Of a DNA stretch of 48,742 nt, positions 1 through 8,679 are shown in pieces. The stretch covers positions 1 to 48,742 of the forward strand of contig JAUXYA010000025.1 of assembly GCA_030684405.1 (NCBI GenBank). The letters are read 5' to 3'. The DNA is from Burkholderiales bacterium (GTDB taxonomy: Bacteria > Pseudomonadota > Gammaproteobacteria > Burkholderiales > SG8-41). Below the pieces are notes generated by a model. It worked only from the letters and a program-made list of their open reading frames with translations. It made no database searches and was not told the DNA's origin. A program made the position numbers and the translations under genes. Position 1 is the first letter of the stretch, and every line of letters starts with the position of its first letter.

Positions 1-146
1 GCACACCAACTGCAGTACGGAACCCGATTTCCAGCAGCCTGCGACAACTTTCGAAAAATTCGGAAAAACTGGGGGAAATGAGCAAAATTGGCATCAGCCT
101 GGTGGATGGTCTTGGCGCTCAACGTGTATGTAACGCGATGGTCTGA
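1..146 (+). CDS. pseG: PseG C-terminus (partial): UDP-2,4-diacetamido-2,4,6-trideoxy-beta-L-altrose hydrolase
   Basis: The window opens inside a reading frame that runs from codon position 3 to the TGA at 144-146, with no stop in between. The last residues read GISLVDGLGAQRVCNAMV, which resembles the 'DG.GA.RV' tail of PseG, the UDP-sugar hydrolase before pseudaminic acid synthase. About 47 codons are visible and the start lies outside the window. It ends 2 nt before the next gene, and PseI follows one gene later, so the neighbours support the call. The fragment is short and carries no catalytic residues, so the identification rests on the tail motif plus context. Confidence 0.6.
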   Translation, partial: TPTAVRNPISSSLRQLSKNSEKLGEMSKIGISLVDGLGAQRVCNAMV

Positions 147-148
147 AA

Positions 149-799
149 ATGCGGATATCTCTCCTGTCGTCTGACGAGAAACACCCCATTCGCCCCAGAT
201 TGGAAAAGTGGGTGGAACGACATGCTATCGACCATGACATAGAACTGGTTACCCGAGCCGCCGAACTTTCGGGCGGAGATATGCTGTTTCTCGTATCGTG
301 CAGCGAAATCGTGGATGCGGAAATACGGTCCCGTTACAAACACAGCCTTGTTTTGCACGGCAGCGACCTGCCCGAGGGAAGAGGCTGGTCCCCGGTGGTC
401 TGGCAGGTGCTTGAGGGGCGAACGACTATTACCGTCACGCTGCTGGAAGCGGCAGATCAGGTTGACTCCGGAGACATCTGGGCCAAAACAACCTTCGAAC
501 TAGCCGGAAACGAGCTTGCCGATGAGATCAATAAAAAACTTTTTGATGCGGAACTGAGGTTGATGGATTATGCCCTCAGCAACATCGGGCTTATCAAGCC
601 TTGCGCACAGGATGCCGCACGCGAGAGTCATTACCGCAAACGAAGCCCGGAGGACAGCCGGCTCAATCCGGAACTTTCCCTTGCTGAACAGTTTGAATTG
701 ATGCGTGTTGCTGATCCGGAACGCTTTCCGTGCTATTTCGACCATCGGGGATACAGGTACATTCTGCACCTGAAAAAGGCCGGGCAGAAAGGGGATTAA
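149..799 (+). CDS. Formyltransferase-like protein in the pseudaminic acid operon
   Basis: 216 residues. The segment LVLHGSDLPEGRGWSP (67-82) matches the H-x-S-x-LP-x-x-RG-x-x-P signature of the formyl-tetrahydrofolate transferase fold, and VDSGDI (105-110) matches its D-S-G-D-I motif with the catalytic Asp. The Asn normally two residues before the His (N-x-H) is Val here, so the classical N-H-D triad is not complete by eye. Sitting between pseG and pseI, it most likely formylates an amino group on the pseudaminic acid precursor; N-formylated pseudaminic acids are known in bacterial glycans. It could instead bind or transfer another acyl group. The start is 2 nt after the pseG stop and the end is 2 nt before the pseI start. 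Confidence 0.7.
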   Translation: MRISLLSSDEKHPIRPRLEKWVERHAIDHDIELVTRAAELSGGDMLFLVSCSEIVDAEIRSRYKHSLVLHGSDLPEGRGWSPVVWQVLEGRTTITVTLLEAADQVDSGDIWAKTTFELAGNELADEINKKLFDAELRLMDYALSNIGLIKPCAQDAARESHYRKRSPEDSRLNPELSLAEQFELMRVADPERFPCYFDHRGYRYILHLKKAGQKGD

Positions 800-801
800 T
801 C

Positions 802-1860
802 TTGAAACAACCCGCCATAAAAATTGGCAACAAGATTCTTGGCGACTCGTGCGCGCCTCTTGTTGTTGCCGAGATGTCCGGCAATCACAATCAGTCGCTT
901 GATCGCGCACTCTCGATTGTCGAAGCCGCCGCTGCAGCTGGAGCACATGCCTTAAAAATCCAGACCTACACTGCCGATACCATGACACTGCAAATGGCAG
1001 GAGGCGGATTTTCGATCGAAGACCCCTCCAGCCTCTGGAGCGGGCGTTCGCTTTACGACCTTTACAAAGAAGCCCATACCCCTTGGGAATGGCACAAACC
1101 GATCTTCGAGCGCAGTCGAGAATTGGGAATGATCGGCTTCAGCAGCCCGTTCGATGAAACAGCCGTTGATTTTCTCGAGTCACACAACGTGCCGTGCTAC
1201 AAGATTGCGTCTTTTGAAATTTTGGATATTCCTCTTATCAGAAGATGCGCTGCGACCAAAAAACCGCTGATCATCTCTACAGGGATGGCCACCGAAGAGG
1301 AAATTGATGACGCTGTGACGGCTGCTCGTAATTCCGGTTGCACAGAGCTCGTGCTCCTTAAATGCACCAGCACGTATCCGGCCACACCCGAAAACACAAA
1401 CATCCTCACCATTCCGGCAATGCGCCAACGATTCGAATGTCATGTGGGTCTTTCCGATCACACCATGGGCATTGGGGTAGCAATAGCAAGTGTTGCTCTT
1501 GGCGCAGTCGCCATCGAAAAACATTTCACGCTTTGTCGCGCTGACGGCGGTGTGGACTCGGCCTTCTCGCTGGAACCCGAAGAACTTCGGGTCTTAGTCG
1601 AGGAATCATCGCGTGCGGCCCAGGCAATGGGCACACCGCGTTTCGGCCCGACCGAGGGGGAAAAAAATTCCCTTGTTTTCAGGCGTTCCCTATACATCGT
1701 CGAGGAACTGCGGGCAGGCGATATTCTGACTCCAAAGAACGTCCGCGCAATTCGACCCGGATATGGATTGCCTCCAAAATACCTCGACCAAATTTTAGGA
1801 AAACGAGCCAGTAAATTTATCGCAAAGGGAACGCCAGTTTCCTGGGATCTTGTGAGCTGA
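802..1860 (+). CDS. pseI: Pseudaminic acid synthase PseI
   Basis: 352 residues from a TTG start. A start further upstream in this frame would lie inside the previous gene and add 24 residues foreign to the family. PseI condenses 2,4-diacetamido-2,4,6-trideoxy-L-altrose with phosphoenolpyruvate to give pseudaminic acid in the cytoplasm. The N-terminal TIM-barrel NeuB domain shows AEMSGNHN (23-30), QTYTADTMT (54-62, the PseI-type variant), GLSDHT (216-221) and EKHFT (239-243). A C-terminal SAF/antifreeze-like domain starts at RRSLYIVEEL (about 294) and includes IRPGYGLPP. Length is normal for the family. It lies in a tight operon with pseG, the formyltransferase-like gene and the GNAT gene. Confidence 0.93.
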   Translation: MKQPAIKIGNKILGDSCAPLVVAEMSGNHNQSLDRALSIVEAAAAAGAHALKIQTYTADTMTLQMAGGGFSIEDPSSLWSGRSLYDLYKEAHTPWEWHKPIFERSRELGMIGFSSPFDETAVDFLESHNVPCYKIASFEILDIPLIRRCAATKKPLIISTGMATEEEIDDAVTAARNSGCTELVLLKCTSTYPATPENTNILTIPAMRQRFECHVGLSDHTMGIGVAIASVALGAVAIEKHFTLCRADGGVDSAFSLEPEELRVLVEESSRAAQAMGTPRFGPTEGEKNSLVFRRSLYIVEELRAGDILTPKNVRAIRPGYGLPPKYLDQILGKRASKFIAKGTPVSWDLVS

Positions 1861-1864
1861 ATTC

Positions 1865-2386
1865 GTGGACTCAGTAGTTATCGAAACACCGAGGTTCACG
1901 CTTCGCACCCTCACCATCGAAGACGCAACCGAAAAATACAGCCGCTGGTTTGATGATCCAGTAGTCGCCGAACATATCGTGGGCGCCAAAACTGCCCACG
2001 ACATTGCCTCCCTGCGCGACTACATAGTCCAAAAATCAGCTCACCCAAATGTGCTTTTTCTCGGCATTTTTGCGAAGGCAACTGGGACCCATATTGGCAA
2101 TCTGAAATTCGAGCCAATTGACTTTAACGCCTGCCATGCCGTTCTTGGCATCATGGTGGGGGATGTGCGCTGGCGCGGACGCAGCGTTGCTGGTGAGGTA
2201 ATTAACGCCGCAGGACAATGGCTTAACAAGACGTTTGGAATTTCCGAACTCGCGTTAGGCGTTGCAAAGAGTAATGTCGCCGCCCAAAAAGCCTATAAAA
2301 AATCGGGGTTTATTTTCGGTCATCGCCACTACCTGCAGGTCGATACCGCCACTACACTCTCGATGATAAAAAAAGTCGATGGCTAA
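1865..2386 (+). CDS. GNAT-family N-acetyltransferase (possible PseH)
   Basis: 173 residues from a GTG start 4 nt after pseI. The RimJ/RimL-type GNAT fold is indicated by the N-terminal ETPRFTLRTL strand, RWRGRSVAGE (102-111) at the acetyl-CoA pyrophosphate-binding turn, and NVAAQKAYKKSGF (137-149). In pseudaminic acid pathways PseH acetylates the 4-amino group of the UDP-sugar before PseG acts, and position next to pseI fits that role. It may instead acylate a finished residue, since a formyltransferase-like gene shares the operon. Its last 8 nt (ATGGCTAA) contain the start of the next gene, a sign of translational coupling. Confidence 0.75.
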   Translation: MDSVVIETPRFTLRTLTIEDATEKYSRWFDDPVVAEHIVGAKTAHDIASLRDYIVQKSAHPNVLFLGIFAKATGTHIGNLKFEPIDFNACHAVLGIMVGDVRWRGRSVAGEVINAAGQWLNKTFGISELALGVAKSNVAAQKAYKKSGFIFGHRHYLQVDTATTLSMIKKVDG

Positions 2387-4403
2387 ATCGTCGCCATTGA
2401 ATATCAGAAATGCACCTGCGTCGACAGCATCTGATAATGAACCGCGCGAATCAATTTCGCCTGAAAAAAACCTTGGTCATTTAGGCTTGGATTCTGCGCC
2501 CCTTAAGATCAAGATGCCAGTCGCCGTTGTCGACCACCTGACCCCAATACTGCTGCCCGGATTGATATCTGCCAGACCAGCCAAAGTTATTGTCTTGGAG
2601 GGCAGTGGAAAACTGGCTCGCATCACAGAGTTTATTCTCAAGCGTCAATCCATTCCCGTCGAATATCCAGAATTCTTTATGGGAGATTTTCGTTCGAGCA
2701 GCGGTGAGTCCTCATATCTTTCTGCACGCGACAACTCCTACGTTGTTGCAGCAGAACTCGCAACAGAAAAAATACGGCAGTCCATCCTGCTTACAGAGCT
2801 CGATAAATTTGGGCGTCCTGGGAACATATTACTGTGGCTGACAAAAACCTTGCTGCCCGCCAGCTTCGAAGTCTCCCTGCGTCTGGAAGCCGCACGCGCA
2901 CTCACCGGGACTGAACGCACATCGGCGTGGATACTCGTGCACCCCGAATTGCCACTCGATGCGGTCCATCGACTGGCGCCAGACATGACCGTCATTCCCC
3001 GACGGAGACTGATAGCTACGGGCTGGTGGCGGCTGATGCGGACCCTTGGCGGAGAGTTTCTCAAAACCATTCGCAGCCATTTTGACAAGCCTTCGGTCAC
3101 CGAGTGGAAAGCTGAGCCGACCGTCCTTACTGTCCAGGAAGAGGATCTGATCAGCGACCCCTCCTATCGAGGACAGTTGCACTGGCTTAATGCTTCACCT
3201 GTCACACCATTCTTCCGGACAATGATAATGCCCAGGCGTGGCCCTTCCTACGGCTGCACTGCCACTGACGACACTTTATCCAAGCAGAGAATCACCTTAC
3301 TTTCCGACGGCGACGTTGCAAGGTGCTTAGTTAAGGCGAAAAGTAGCATACAGAATGTCCTCGCCAGGAAAGAACATGCTTGCTTGCTGCAATTGCTGAC
3401 AACATCCGGGATTGAAAACCGGATTGCGATAGCTAATGTATGGCTGCTTATCCGAACTGCCCGCCGGGTTTCCGCGGTAATAGAGGCTTCCGGAGCACGC
3501 GCCTGGGTTGGCTGCGAAACCTACTTTCCTCATGCGGATGCGGTAAACCTGGTCGCTGATTTCCACGCCATGCATACGGTTGCTTTCCAGTACGGCTCGA
3601 TTCGCAAATGGTCCCCGCAAATGCTTTCCACCGTTGATGCGATGGCAATGATCGGCTCCGCTTATGCAGGGCTCTACAATTCAACTCCTGTTGGCCCAAA
3701 ATCACTGATCCCCCTCGGATATCCGTACAGCTACGCCGGGCCACTTGTGATGGGACGGGCAAAAAAACTGAGATCAACGTTGGCTGCCACAGGGGCGAAG
3801 TTTGTGATCTGCTATTTCGACGAAAGCGTTCAAAAGAACCGATGGGGTTTCATCAGTGAAGAACATCATCTGGGAGAACTCAGGATCCTGGCCAAGATCG
3901 TGCTCGAAGTACCGGATGTCGCCGTTCTTATCAAAACAAAATATGCCTGGAACGACCCCGCAATCCTTTATCCCTCCGAGCAATCGATACAAACTGCTGT
4001 TGCCACAGGCCGGTTCCGGACCGTAGTGGAAGGTATCCACAGAAATGGCATATTTCCCGCAGAGGCAGCACTCGCGGCAGATATCTCCATAGGGCATGCA
4101 TTCGGTGCAACAGCAGCACTTGAGTCCGTTATCGCCGGAACCCCCGCAATCCTGATACGCCGCTACGGGGAGAAAACACTGATTGATCATTTGCTGGCAC
4201 CACTCGATGTGGTTTTTCCGTCGATCGAAGAATGCCTGTCAGCCATCGCAGAGTACCGCCAAAACCATTCCGCACGAGCCGCTTTGGGAGATTGGACAGC
4301 CGTACTCCACCATCTCGATGCCGGTCGCGACAGAGGAGCCGCACATCGGCTTCGCGAGATGCTGGAAAAAGCTCTCTTCCGGAGTCCGGTCATGGCACAA
4401 TGA
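2379..4403 (+). CDS. Large GT-B-like surface carbohydrate protein, function unknown
   Basis: 674 residues, starting inside the stop of the previous gene (8-nt overlap). No family is recognised with certainty. The N-terminal 50 residues are polar and low in structure. The C-terminal part contains HAFGATAALESVIAGTPAIL, which resembles the nucleotide-sugar-binding half of GT-B glycosyltransferases and capsule proteins (a loop followed by A-L-E-S and G-x-P). A similar ALESLMLGRPV motif occurs in the 583-residue protein at 19868-21619. No signal peptide or membrane segment is obvious. It probably transfers the nonulosonic acid or another sugar in the cytoplasm; that role is inferred from context only. 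Confidence 0.55.
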   Translation: MAKSSPLNIRNAPASTASDNEPRESISPEKNLGHLGLDSAPLKIKMPVAVVDHLTPILLPGLISARPAKVIVLEGSGKLARITEFILKRQSIPVEYPEFFMGDFRSSSGESSYLSARDNSYVVAAELATEKIRQSILLTELDKFGRPGNILLWLTKTLLPASFEVSLRLEAARALTGTERTSAWILVHPELPLDAVHRLAPDMTVIPRRRLIATGWWRLMRTLGGEFLKTIRSHFDKPSVTEWKAEPTVLTVQEEDLISDPSYRGQLHWLNASPVTPFFRTMIMPRRGPSYGCTATDDTLSKQRITLLSDGDVARCLVKAKSSIQNVLARKEHACLLQLLTTSGIENRIAIANVWLLIRTARRVSAVIEASGARAWVGCETYFPHADAVNLVADFHAMHTVAFQYGSIRKWSPQMLSTVDAMAMIGSAYAGLYNSTPVGPKSLIPLGYPYSYAGPLVMGRAKKLRSTLAATGAKFVICYFDESVQKNRWGFISEEHHLGELRILAKIVLEVPDVAVLIKTKYAWNDPAILYPSEQSIQTAVATGRFRTVVEGIHRNGIFPAEAALAADISIGHAFGATAALESVIAGTPAILIRRYGEKTLIDHLLAPLDVVFPSIEECLSAIAEYRQNHSARAALGDWTAVLHHLDAGRDRGAAHRLREMLEKALFRSPVMAQ

Positions 4404-4462
4404 GAAGTGATGTAATGTAAGTGCATGATTTATATGTATTTTTTTAAAAAGCGACCCACAAC

Positions 4463-5791
4463 ATGCAAATGACAGATGTCATCGAAAAACTCCTCATGAA
4501 AAACCGCACCATCGTTTCACGGGATGACGCGGAATGCATGAGTCTTCTGTCCCGGCATTTTCCATTACATGTTCACAAATACGCGACCGGGAACGAGTAT
4601 CAAACATGGCCGATACCGCCCGAGTGGAATGTGCGAAAGGCCGTACTGTCCGACAAAAACGGAATTATCGGCAGTTACGACGAGAGCCCGCTTTTCCTCG
4701 CGCCTTATTCCATGCCGTTTTCGGGCCAAGTGACGCGTGATGAACTGGTTAAACACGTATTTTCCAATCCCGCGGTGCCCGACGCTTACTGCTACGAATT
4801 CAGGCTCGCATACAACTTCCAGCGCCGACTGAAAGAATGGCGAATATCCCTGCCGCATGAACGACTCGAAAACCTGCCTGAAGGCCCCTTTAATGTCGAG
4901 ATCGACGTTGAAGTTTCGCCTGGCCACATGCTCATCGGCGAAATGGCACATCCGGGAAGGAGCGGGAACTGGTTTTCTCTGCTGGCACATTACTGTCACG
5001 TAGCCCAGGCGAACGACGGTATTGCCGGCGTAGCAGTAATGCTGGAAGCAATGAAACGTATCCAGAAAAAGCATCCCGATCCGCTGCACGGCTATAAAGC
5101 TCTGCTGATGCCGGAAACCATAGGTAGCAGCGTTTACGCCGCCACGCACGAAGAGGAAATCGACAAGACGCTTGGTGCTGTATTTAGTGAAATGGCCGGC
5201 GCTGAATCGCCGCTGCAACTCGTATATTCACGGCGGGGCGACACTTATATTGACCGCGTGTTTCTGCATGTGCTTAGCAACAAGGGAAAGTTGCCATGCC
5301 GCTGCATACCCTTCAGAAGGGGATGGGGGAATGATGAGTTAGTCTTTGATGCGCCAGGCGTCGGCGTGCCTGTCGTATCGATGGATCGATATCCATTTGC
5401 TGCATATCACACCCATCACGACAACATGTCATTAGTCAAGCCAGCGCGCTTGGAAGAGGTTGTCGACATCATTACGTCCGTTGTTGATGTTCTTGAGGAA
5501 GACTACATTCCCCGACCCCGGCATCGCGTGCCCACTTACCTTACACGCTTCAACCTCTACGCTGACTGGACGTGCGAGCGGGCCCAGTACGACGTGAATA
5601 CACGCCTGATAGACAGCATGTGGTCGGGACTTTCCGTACTGGATATCGCCCTCAGTAACGAACTTGATCCCACAAGAGTCAGCGAATACATAGGTGGCTT
5701 CGTACGTGAAGGGCTTGTCGAAGCATCACCTGTCACCGCCGAATATACGCGCAAGACTCGTTTTCTCTCCAAGGTATTCCAGAATGGCTAA
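4463..5791 (+). CDS. DUF4910/M28-like zinc hydrolase, copy 1, with C-terminal winged helix
   Basis: 442 residues. It belongs to the DUF2172/DUF4910 aminopeptidase-like family found in surface-glycan loci. Candidate metal-site motifs are HYCH..AND (176-185), PETIGS (217-222), NDE (290-292) and YHTHHDN (315-321). The last 90 residues look like a small winged-helix domain. Copy 2 (8680-9975) shares the same motifs in the same order but differs elsewhere, including AND versus ANN at the metal site. The substrate is unknown; an amide bond on an amino sugar or an aminoacyl substituent is plausible. The AT-rich 59-bp gap upstream (4404-4462) contains a T7 run. The gene ends in an 8-nt overlap with the sulfotransferase. 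Confidence 0.75.
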   Translation: MQMTDVIEKLLMKNRTIVSRDDAECMSLLSRHFPLHVHKYATGNEYQTWPIPPEWNVRKAVLSDKNGIIGSYDESPLFLAPYSMPFSGQVTRDELVKHVFSNPAVPDAYCYEFRLAYNFQRRLKEWRISLPHERLENLPEGPFNVEIDVEVSPGHMLIGEMAHPGRSGNWFSLLAHYCHVAQANDGIAGVAVMLEAMKRIQKKHPDPLHGYKALLMPETIGSSVYAATHEEEIDKTLGAVFSEMAGAESPLQLVYSRRGDTYIDRVFLHVLSNKGKLPCRCIPFRRGWGNDELVFDAPGVGVPVVSMDRYPFAAYHTHHDNMSLVKPARLEEVVDIITSVVDVLEEDYIPRPRHRVPTYLTRFNLYADWTCERAQYDVNTRLIDSMWSGLSVLDIALSNELDPTRVSEYIGGFVREGLVEASPVTAEYTRKTRFLSKVFQNG

Positions 5792-6959
5792 ACCTCCGCG
5801 CCTGCTGTTCACCTCCGGCACTGCACGCGGTGGAACCAATTTCCGCACGCTGATCCTCGATAGACATCCACGGATCCGGATGTCACTGGATCCATTTATC
5901 CCGTTGTTCCGCTTTTATCGGGACAGCCTGCTGGCATCCGTAGGAGAAAGCGGCCTTCTGCAACGCCTCGAGTCAGGCGTCCTTGATGACTATTACTTCA
6001 ACAACACGAAGCGCCGCATCATGCAATTAGTGCAATCCGCCGACCCAGATATCCCCTTTGATCTTGGCAAGTGGGATCAGCTGCGGGACGCGATTGCATC
6101 GCGGATGACGCTCGCATCAGTCAATCTGGTCCCCCATCTTGCAAAGCTGCCCGCCCCCACCTTCAGGGAAGTCTTCGAAAATACAGTCTCCATGGTTGCA
6201 GAGGCACGCGGTGGTGTCGATCTCGTTTGGGCGGGATTCAACGACAACTGGGCAATGGAATTCTTCCGGCCTCTGGCGCGCCTGATCCCCGACGCAAAAT
6301 TCATGCTGCATCTCCGGGATCCACGAGGCGTCGTGCATTCCTCTGAGTTTGCAGAACCGGATCCACGAAAACGACCAACTGTCGTCTCGTTTGCCCGGCA
6401 CCTAAGAAAATATTTCGCCTTTGCCAGCGTCCTGCCAAACGATCCCTTGATGAAAGATCGGCTGCTCATTACCAGCTACGAACCTTTTCTGCTTGATCCA
6501 GAATCCGAAGTGCGGCGAATGACGGATTTCCTTGACCTCGACTATGTATCCGACATGATTGATATTTCCAGCTTCCGCAAAGCGGATGGAACACCCTGGC
6601 AATCGGACTGGGCAATTTACAAGTCTTCAGCGGACATCTGGCGCAAAGAATGTCCGGAAGAAATGGCCGAGCTCACAGAGTTCATATGTGATCCTGAAAT
6701 GCAGATGCACGGTTACAAGCCGGAACTTTACGATCGTAAAAAAGGGCTTTCGGAAAAAGCTTTTGATTACGCACTCCGAAATTTCCGTGAATGTCTGGGA
6801 TGGAAAACCGATTTCCGCGAAATAGAACAGACCATGGGCTGCGAGTTTTTCCGGAAGCGGGCACTGGAGTCAAGCTCAGAGATGGATGAAGAAACGATCG
6901 AAAGATGCTTTCTCTTCACTGATGTTCTGAAAAAACTGAAAGCGATATCCGTTGGTTAG
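5784..6959 (+). CDS. Sulfotransferase-family protein
   Basis: 391 residues from ATG 5784, which overlaps the previous stop by 8 nt (ATGGCTAA). An in-frame extension 30 codons upstream lies inside the neighbour and is rejected. The PAPS 5'-phosphosulfate loop is seen as TSGTARGGTNF (10-20). The 3'-phosphate motif is LRDPRGVVHSS (177-187), with the Arg and Ser spacing typical of sulfotransferases. The family transfers sulfate from PAPS to hydroxyl groups. In this locus the target is probably a sugar hydroxyl of the glycan or its lipid-linked precursor. No transmembrane segment is seen, so it is probably cytoplasmic. Confidence 0.85.
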   Translation: MAKPPRLLFTSGTARGGTNFRTLILDRHPRIRMSLDPFIPLFRFYRDSLLASVGESGLLQRLESGVLDDYYFNNTKRRIMQLVQSADPDIPFDLGKWDQLRDAIASRMTLASVNLVPHLAKLPAPTFREVFENTVSMVAEARGGVDLVWAGFNDNWAMEFFRPLARLIPDAKFMLHLRDPRGVVHSSEFAEPDPRKRPTVVSFARHLRKYFAFASVLPNDPLMKDRLLITSYEPFLLDPESEVRRMTDFLDLDYVSDMIDISSFRKADGTPWQSDWAIYKSSADIWRKECPEEMAELTEFICDPEMQMHGYKPELYDRKKGLSEKAFDYALRNFRECLGWKTDFREIEQTMGCEFFRKRALESSSEMDEETIERCFLFTDVLKKLKAISVG

Positions 6960-6995
6960 CCATGTAACATCTTCCGGCAGCGACTGCCTTGCCCT

Positions 6996-7035
6996 GCGGC
7001 CTCCATTACAAACCGGCCGTTAATATTATTTTTTT
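6996..7035 (+). terminator. Weak terminator-like hairpin after the sulfotransferase gene
   Basis: GCGGCC (6996-7001) pairs with GGCCGT (7015-7020, one G-U pair) around a 13-nt loop. A run of seven T's (7029-7035) follows in an AT-rich stretch. The T-run begins 8 nt after the stem, too far for a strong intrinsic terminator, so this may only attenuate transcription. The next gene has a good ribosome-binding site (AGGAAAG, 7041-7047) just beyond it. Confidence 0.3.
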
Positions 7036-7053
7036 ATTTCAGGAAAGCCACCG

Positions 7054-7962
7054 ATGCAAAAGCCATCCAACAGCCCGGGCGTAGCCCCTCCGGAGGTTGT
7101 TGAGTATTACTCCAAAAACTGGGAAAAAATAGCAAACTGCTACGACCTTGGGCTAACCGGCCTTCCGATTGACCCCGCTTGGTACCGTCGCCGTCTCTAC
7201 CAGCAATTCCTGGATGAAAATTGTCCCGGCTCGATATTCGATGCGGGATGCGGCGGTGGTTGGACTGTGCTGGATGCACTCACGAGAAACATTGACGCGC
7301 ATGGAGTCGAGCCGGTCACCGAATTGCACGCATTCGCCCAATCGCTGATCAGTGCCGAAGGCCATGATCCTAAGCGTATTACCCGGAATGACTTGTCCGT
7401 AATACGCGAGCACAAATCATCAAGCTGGGACTGCACGGCCCTTTTAAGCGTGTTGCCACATATACCTACCGAACAATGGGACGCGACTCACGAGAACATT
7501 CACAGAATATTAAAGCCCGGTGGGCATCTGGTTGCAGCCTACCGGAATAGTCTTTTTGACATGTACACCTTCAACAGCCTTACCGTCGACTTCTTTGAAG
7601 AACACTTATGGGATATAACGCCAACTGGGGATAAAAATGCCCACATTAATGCCGAGAACCTGAAAAGCCTGATCATCAACCCGTCAATCCCCGGTCGCCA
7701 CTTTACTGCGGCAGAAGATAAATCTTTCGGAAAACTTCGGCGCCCGAAATCCAATCCACTGACGATCACAAATTACCTGTCCAAATTCGGATTCCAGGTT
7801 AACCGAATCCGTTTTTATCACTTTCATTGCGTACCCCCATTGTTAAAGGGCAAAACGCCAGACTTCGAAGAAATCAATCACAAAATGGAGATGTCCATGT
7901 CCGATGACTGGCGTGGGCACTTCATGGCCGCCATGTTTCTCGTCGAAGCACAAAAAGTCTGA
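7054..7962 (+). CDS. Class I SAM-dependent methyltransferase
   Basis: 302 residues. The SAM-binding motif I is IFDAGCGGGWTV (61-72), followed by HGVEP and, further on, LSVLPHIP and LKPGGHLVAAYR, as in UbiG/Methyltransf_11-type enzymes. It probably methylates a sugar in the glycan; the exact acceptor cannot be read from the sequence. The start is supported by AGGAAAG 6 nt upstream. It is followed after 3 nt by a second methyltransferase, so the two are likely co-translated. Confidence 0.8.
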   Translation: MQKPSNSPGVAPPEVVEYYSKNWEKIANCYDLGLTGLPIDPAWYRRRLYQQFLDENCPGSIFDAGCGGGWTVLDALTRNIDAHGVEPVTELHAFAQSLISAEGHDPKRITRNDLSVIREHKSSSWDCTALLSVLPHIPTEQWDATHENIHRILKPGGHLVAAYRNSLFDMYTFNSLTVDFFEEHLWDITPTGDKNAHINAENLKSLIINPSIPGRHFTAAEDKSFGKLRRPKSNPLTITNYLSKFGFQVNRIRFYHFHCVPPLLKGKTPDFEEINHKMEMSMSDDWRGHFMAAMFLVEAQKV

Positions 7963-7965
7963 GTC

Positions 7966-8673
7966 ATGAGTATGTCCCACAACACGGATAACGCCACGGA
8001 AAAGCAGAAGGCAAGGTACGATTCGGGCTATTTCACGGCTTACCGGAATGACCCCAAGCGCGAAGCGATGTACGTCTCCGAGCGCAAACGGATCTGCAAT
8101 CTAAAACCATCTGGCGGACGCATACTGGACGTGGGCTGCGGTTTGGGTGGATTTCTTGCCGGCTTCTCTCCGGAGCAATGGCAACGCCACGGAATTGAAA
8201 TATCAGAATTGGCTGCGAATGAAGCGCGTAAGGCCGGGATTCAGGTCAATGACTTCGAAAAAGCCTACGAATATCCCGATGAATACTTTGATGTCATCAC
8301 GTTCCGGGGATCGTTGCAACTTATTCCCACCCCGTTTGCGGTAATCCAGACTTGCATAAAGCTGCTTGTTCCCGGCGGAATTCTGGTGTTCCTGGCCACA
8401 CCCAACTCCAACAGCCCCTACTATCGTCGATTCAAAACATTGCCTTTTCTGACCCCGCACGGCAATTTTTTGATTCCCTCGGACATCATGATGCGCAACG
8501 CATTGCAAAATTTCGGCATGCTAATCATTGAAATCAACTATCCATACCTGGAAACTCCTTATGCCCGACCGATATCGGACCACTTGAAATTTCTGATGAG
8601 TTATTTCGGAATCAAAAAAAAATTTGCCTTCTGGAGAAGCTCGATGGAAATTTACAGTGAGAAGCCGAGATGA
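7966..8673 (+). CDS. Class I SAM-dependent methyltransferase
   Basis: 235 residues. Motif I is RILDVGCGLGGFL (52-64) and the post-motif segment LVPGGILVFLATPNS is typical of Methyltransf_11/23 proteins. The N-terminus (YDSGYFTAYRNDPKREAMY) resembles methyltransferases of glycan clusters. A second ATG two codons in is an alternative start. It sits 3 nt after another methyltransferase and 6 nt before the second DUF4910 gene, so it belongs to the same transcription unit. The acceptor is unknown. Confidence 0.82.
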   Translation: MSMSHNTDNATEKQKARYDSGYFTAYRNDPKREAMYVSERKRICNLKPSGGRILDVGCGLGGFLAGFSPEQWQRHGIEISELAANEARKAGIQVNDFEKAYEYPDEYFDVITFRGSLQLIPTPFAVIQTCIKLLVPGGILVFLATPNSNSPYYRRFKTLPFLTPHGNFLIPSDIMMRNALQNFGMLIIEINYPYLETPYARPISDHLKFLMSYFGIKKKFAFWRSSMEIYSEKPR

Positions 8674-8679
8674 ACCATC

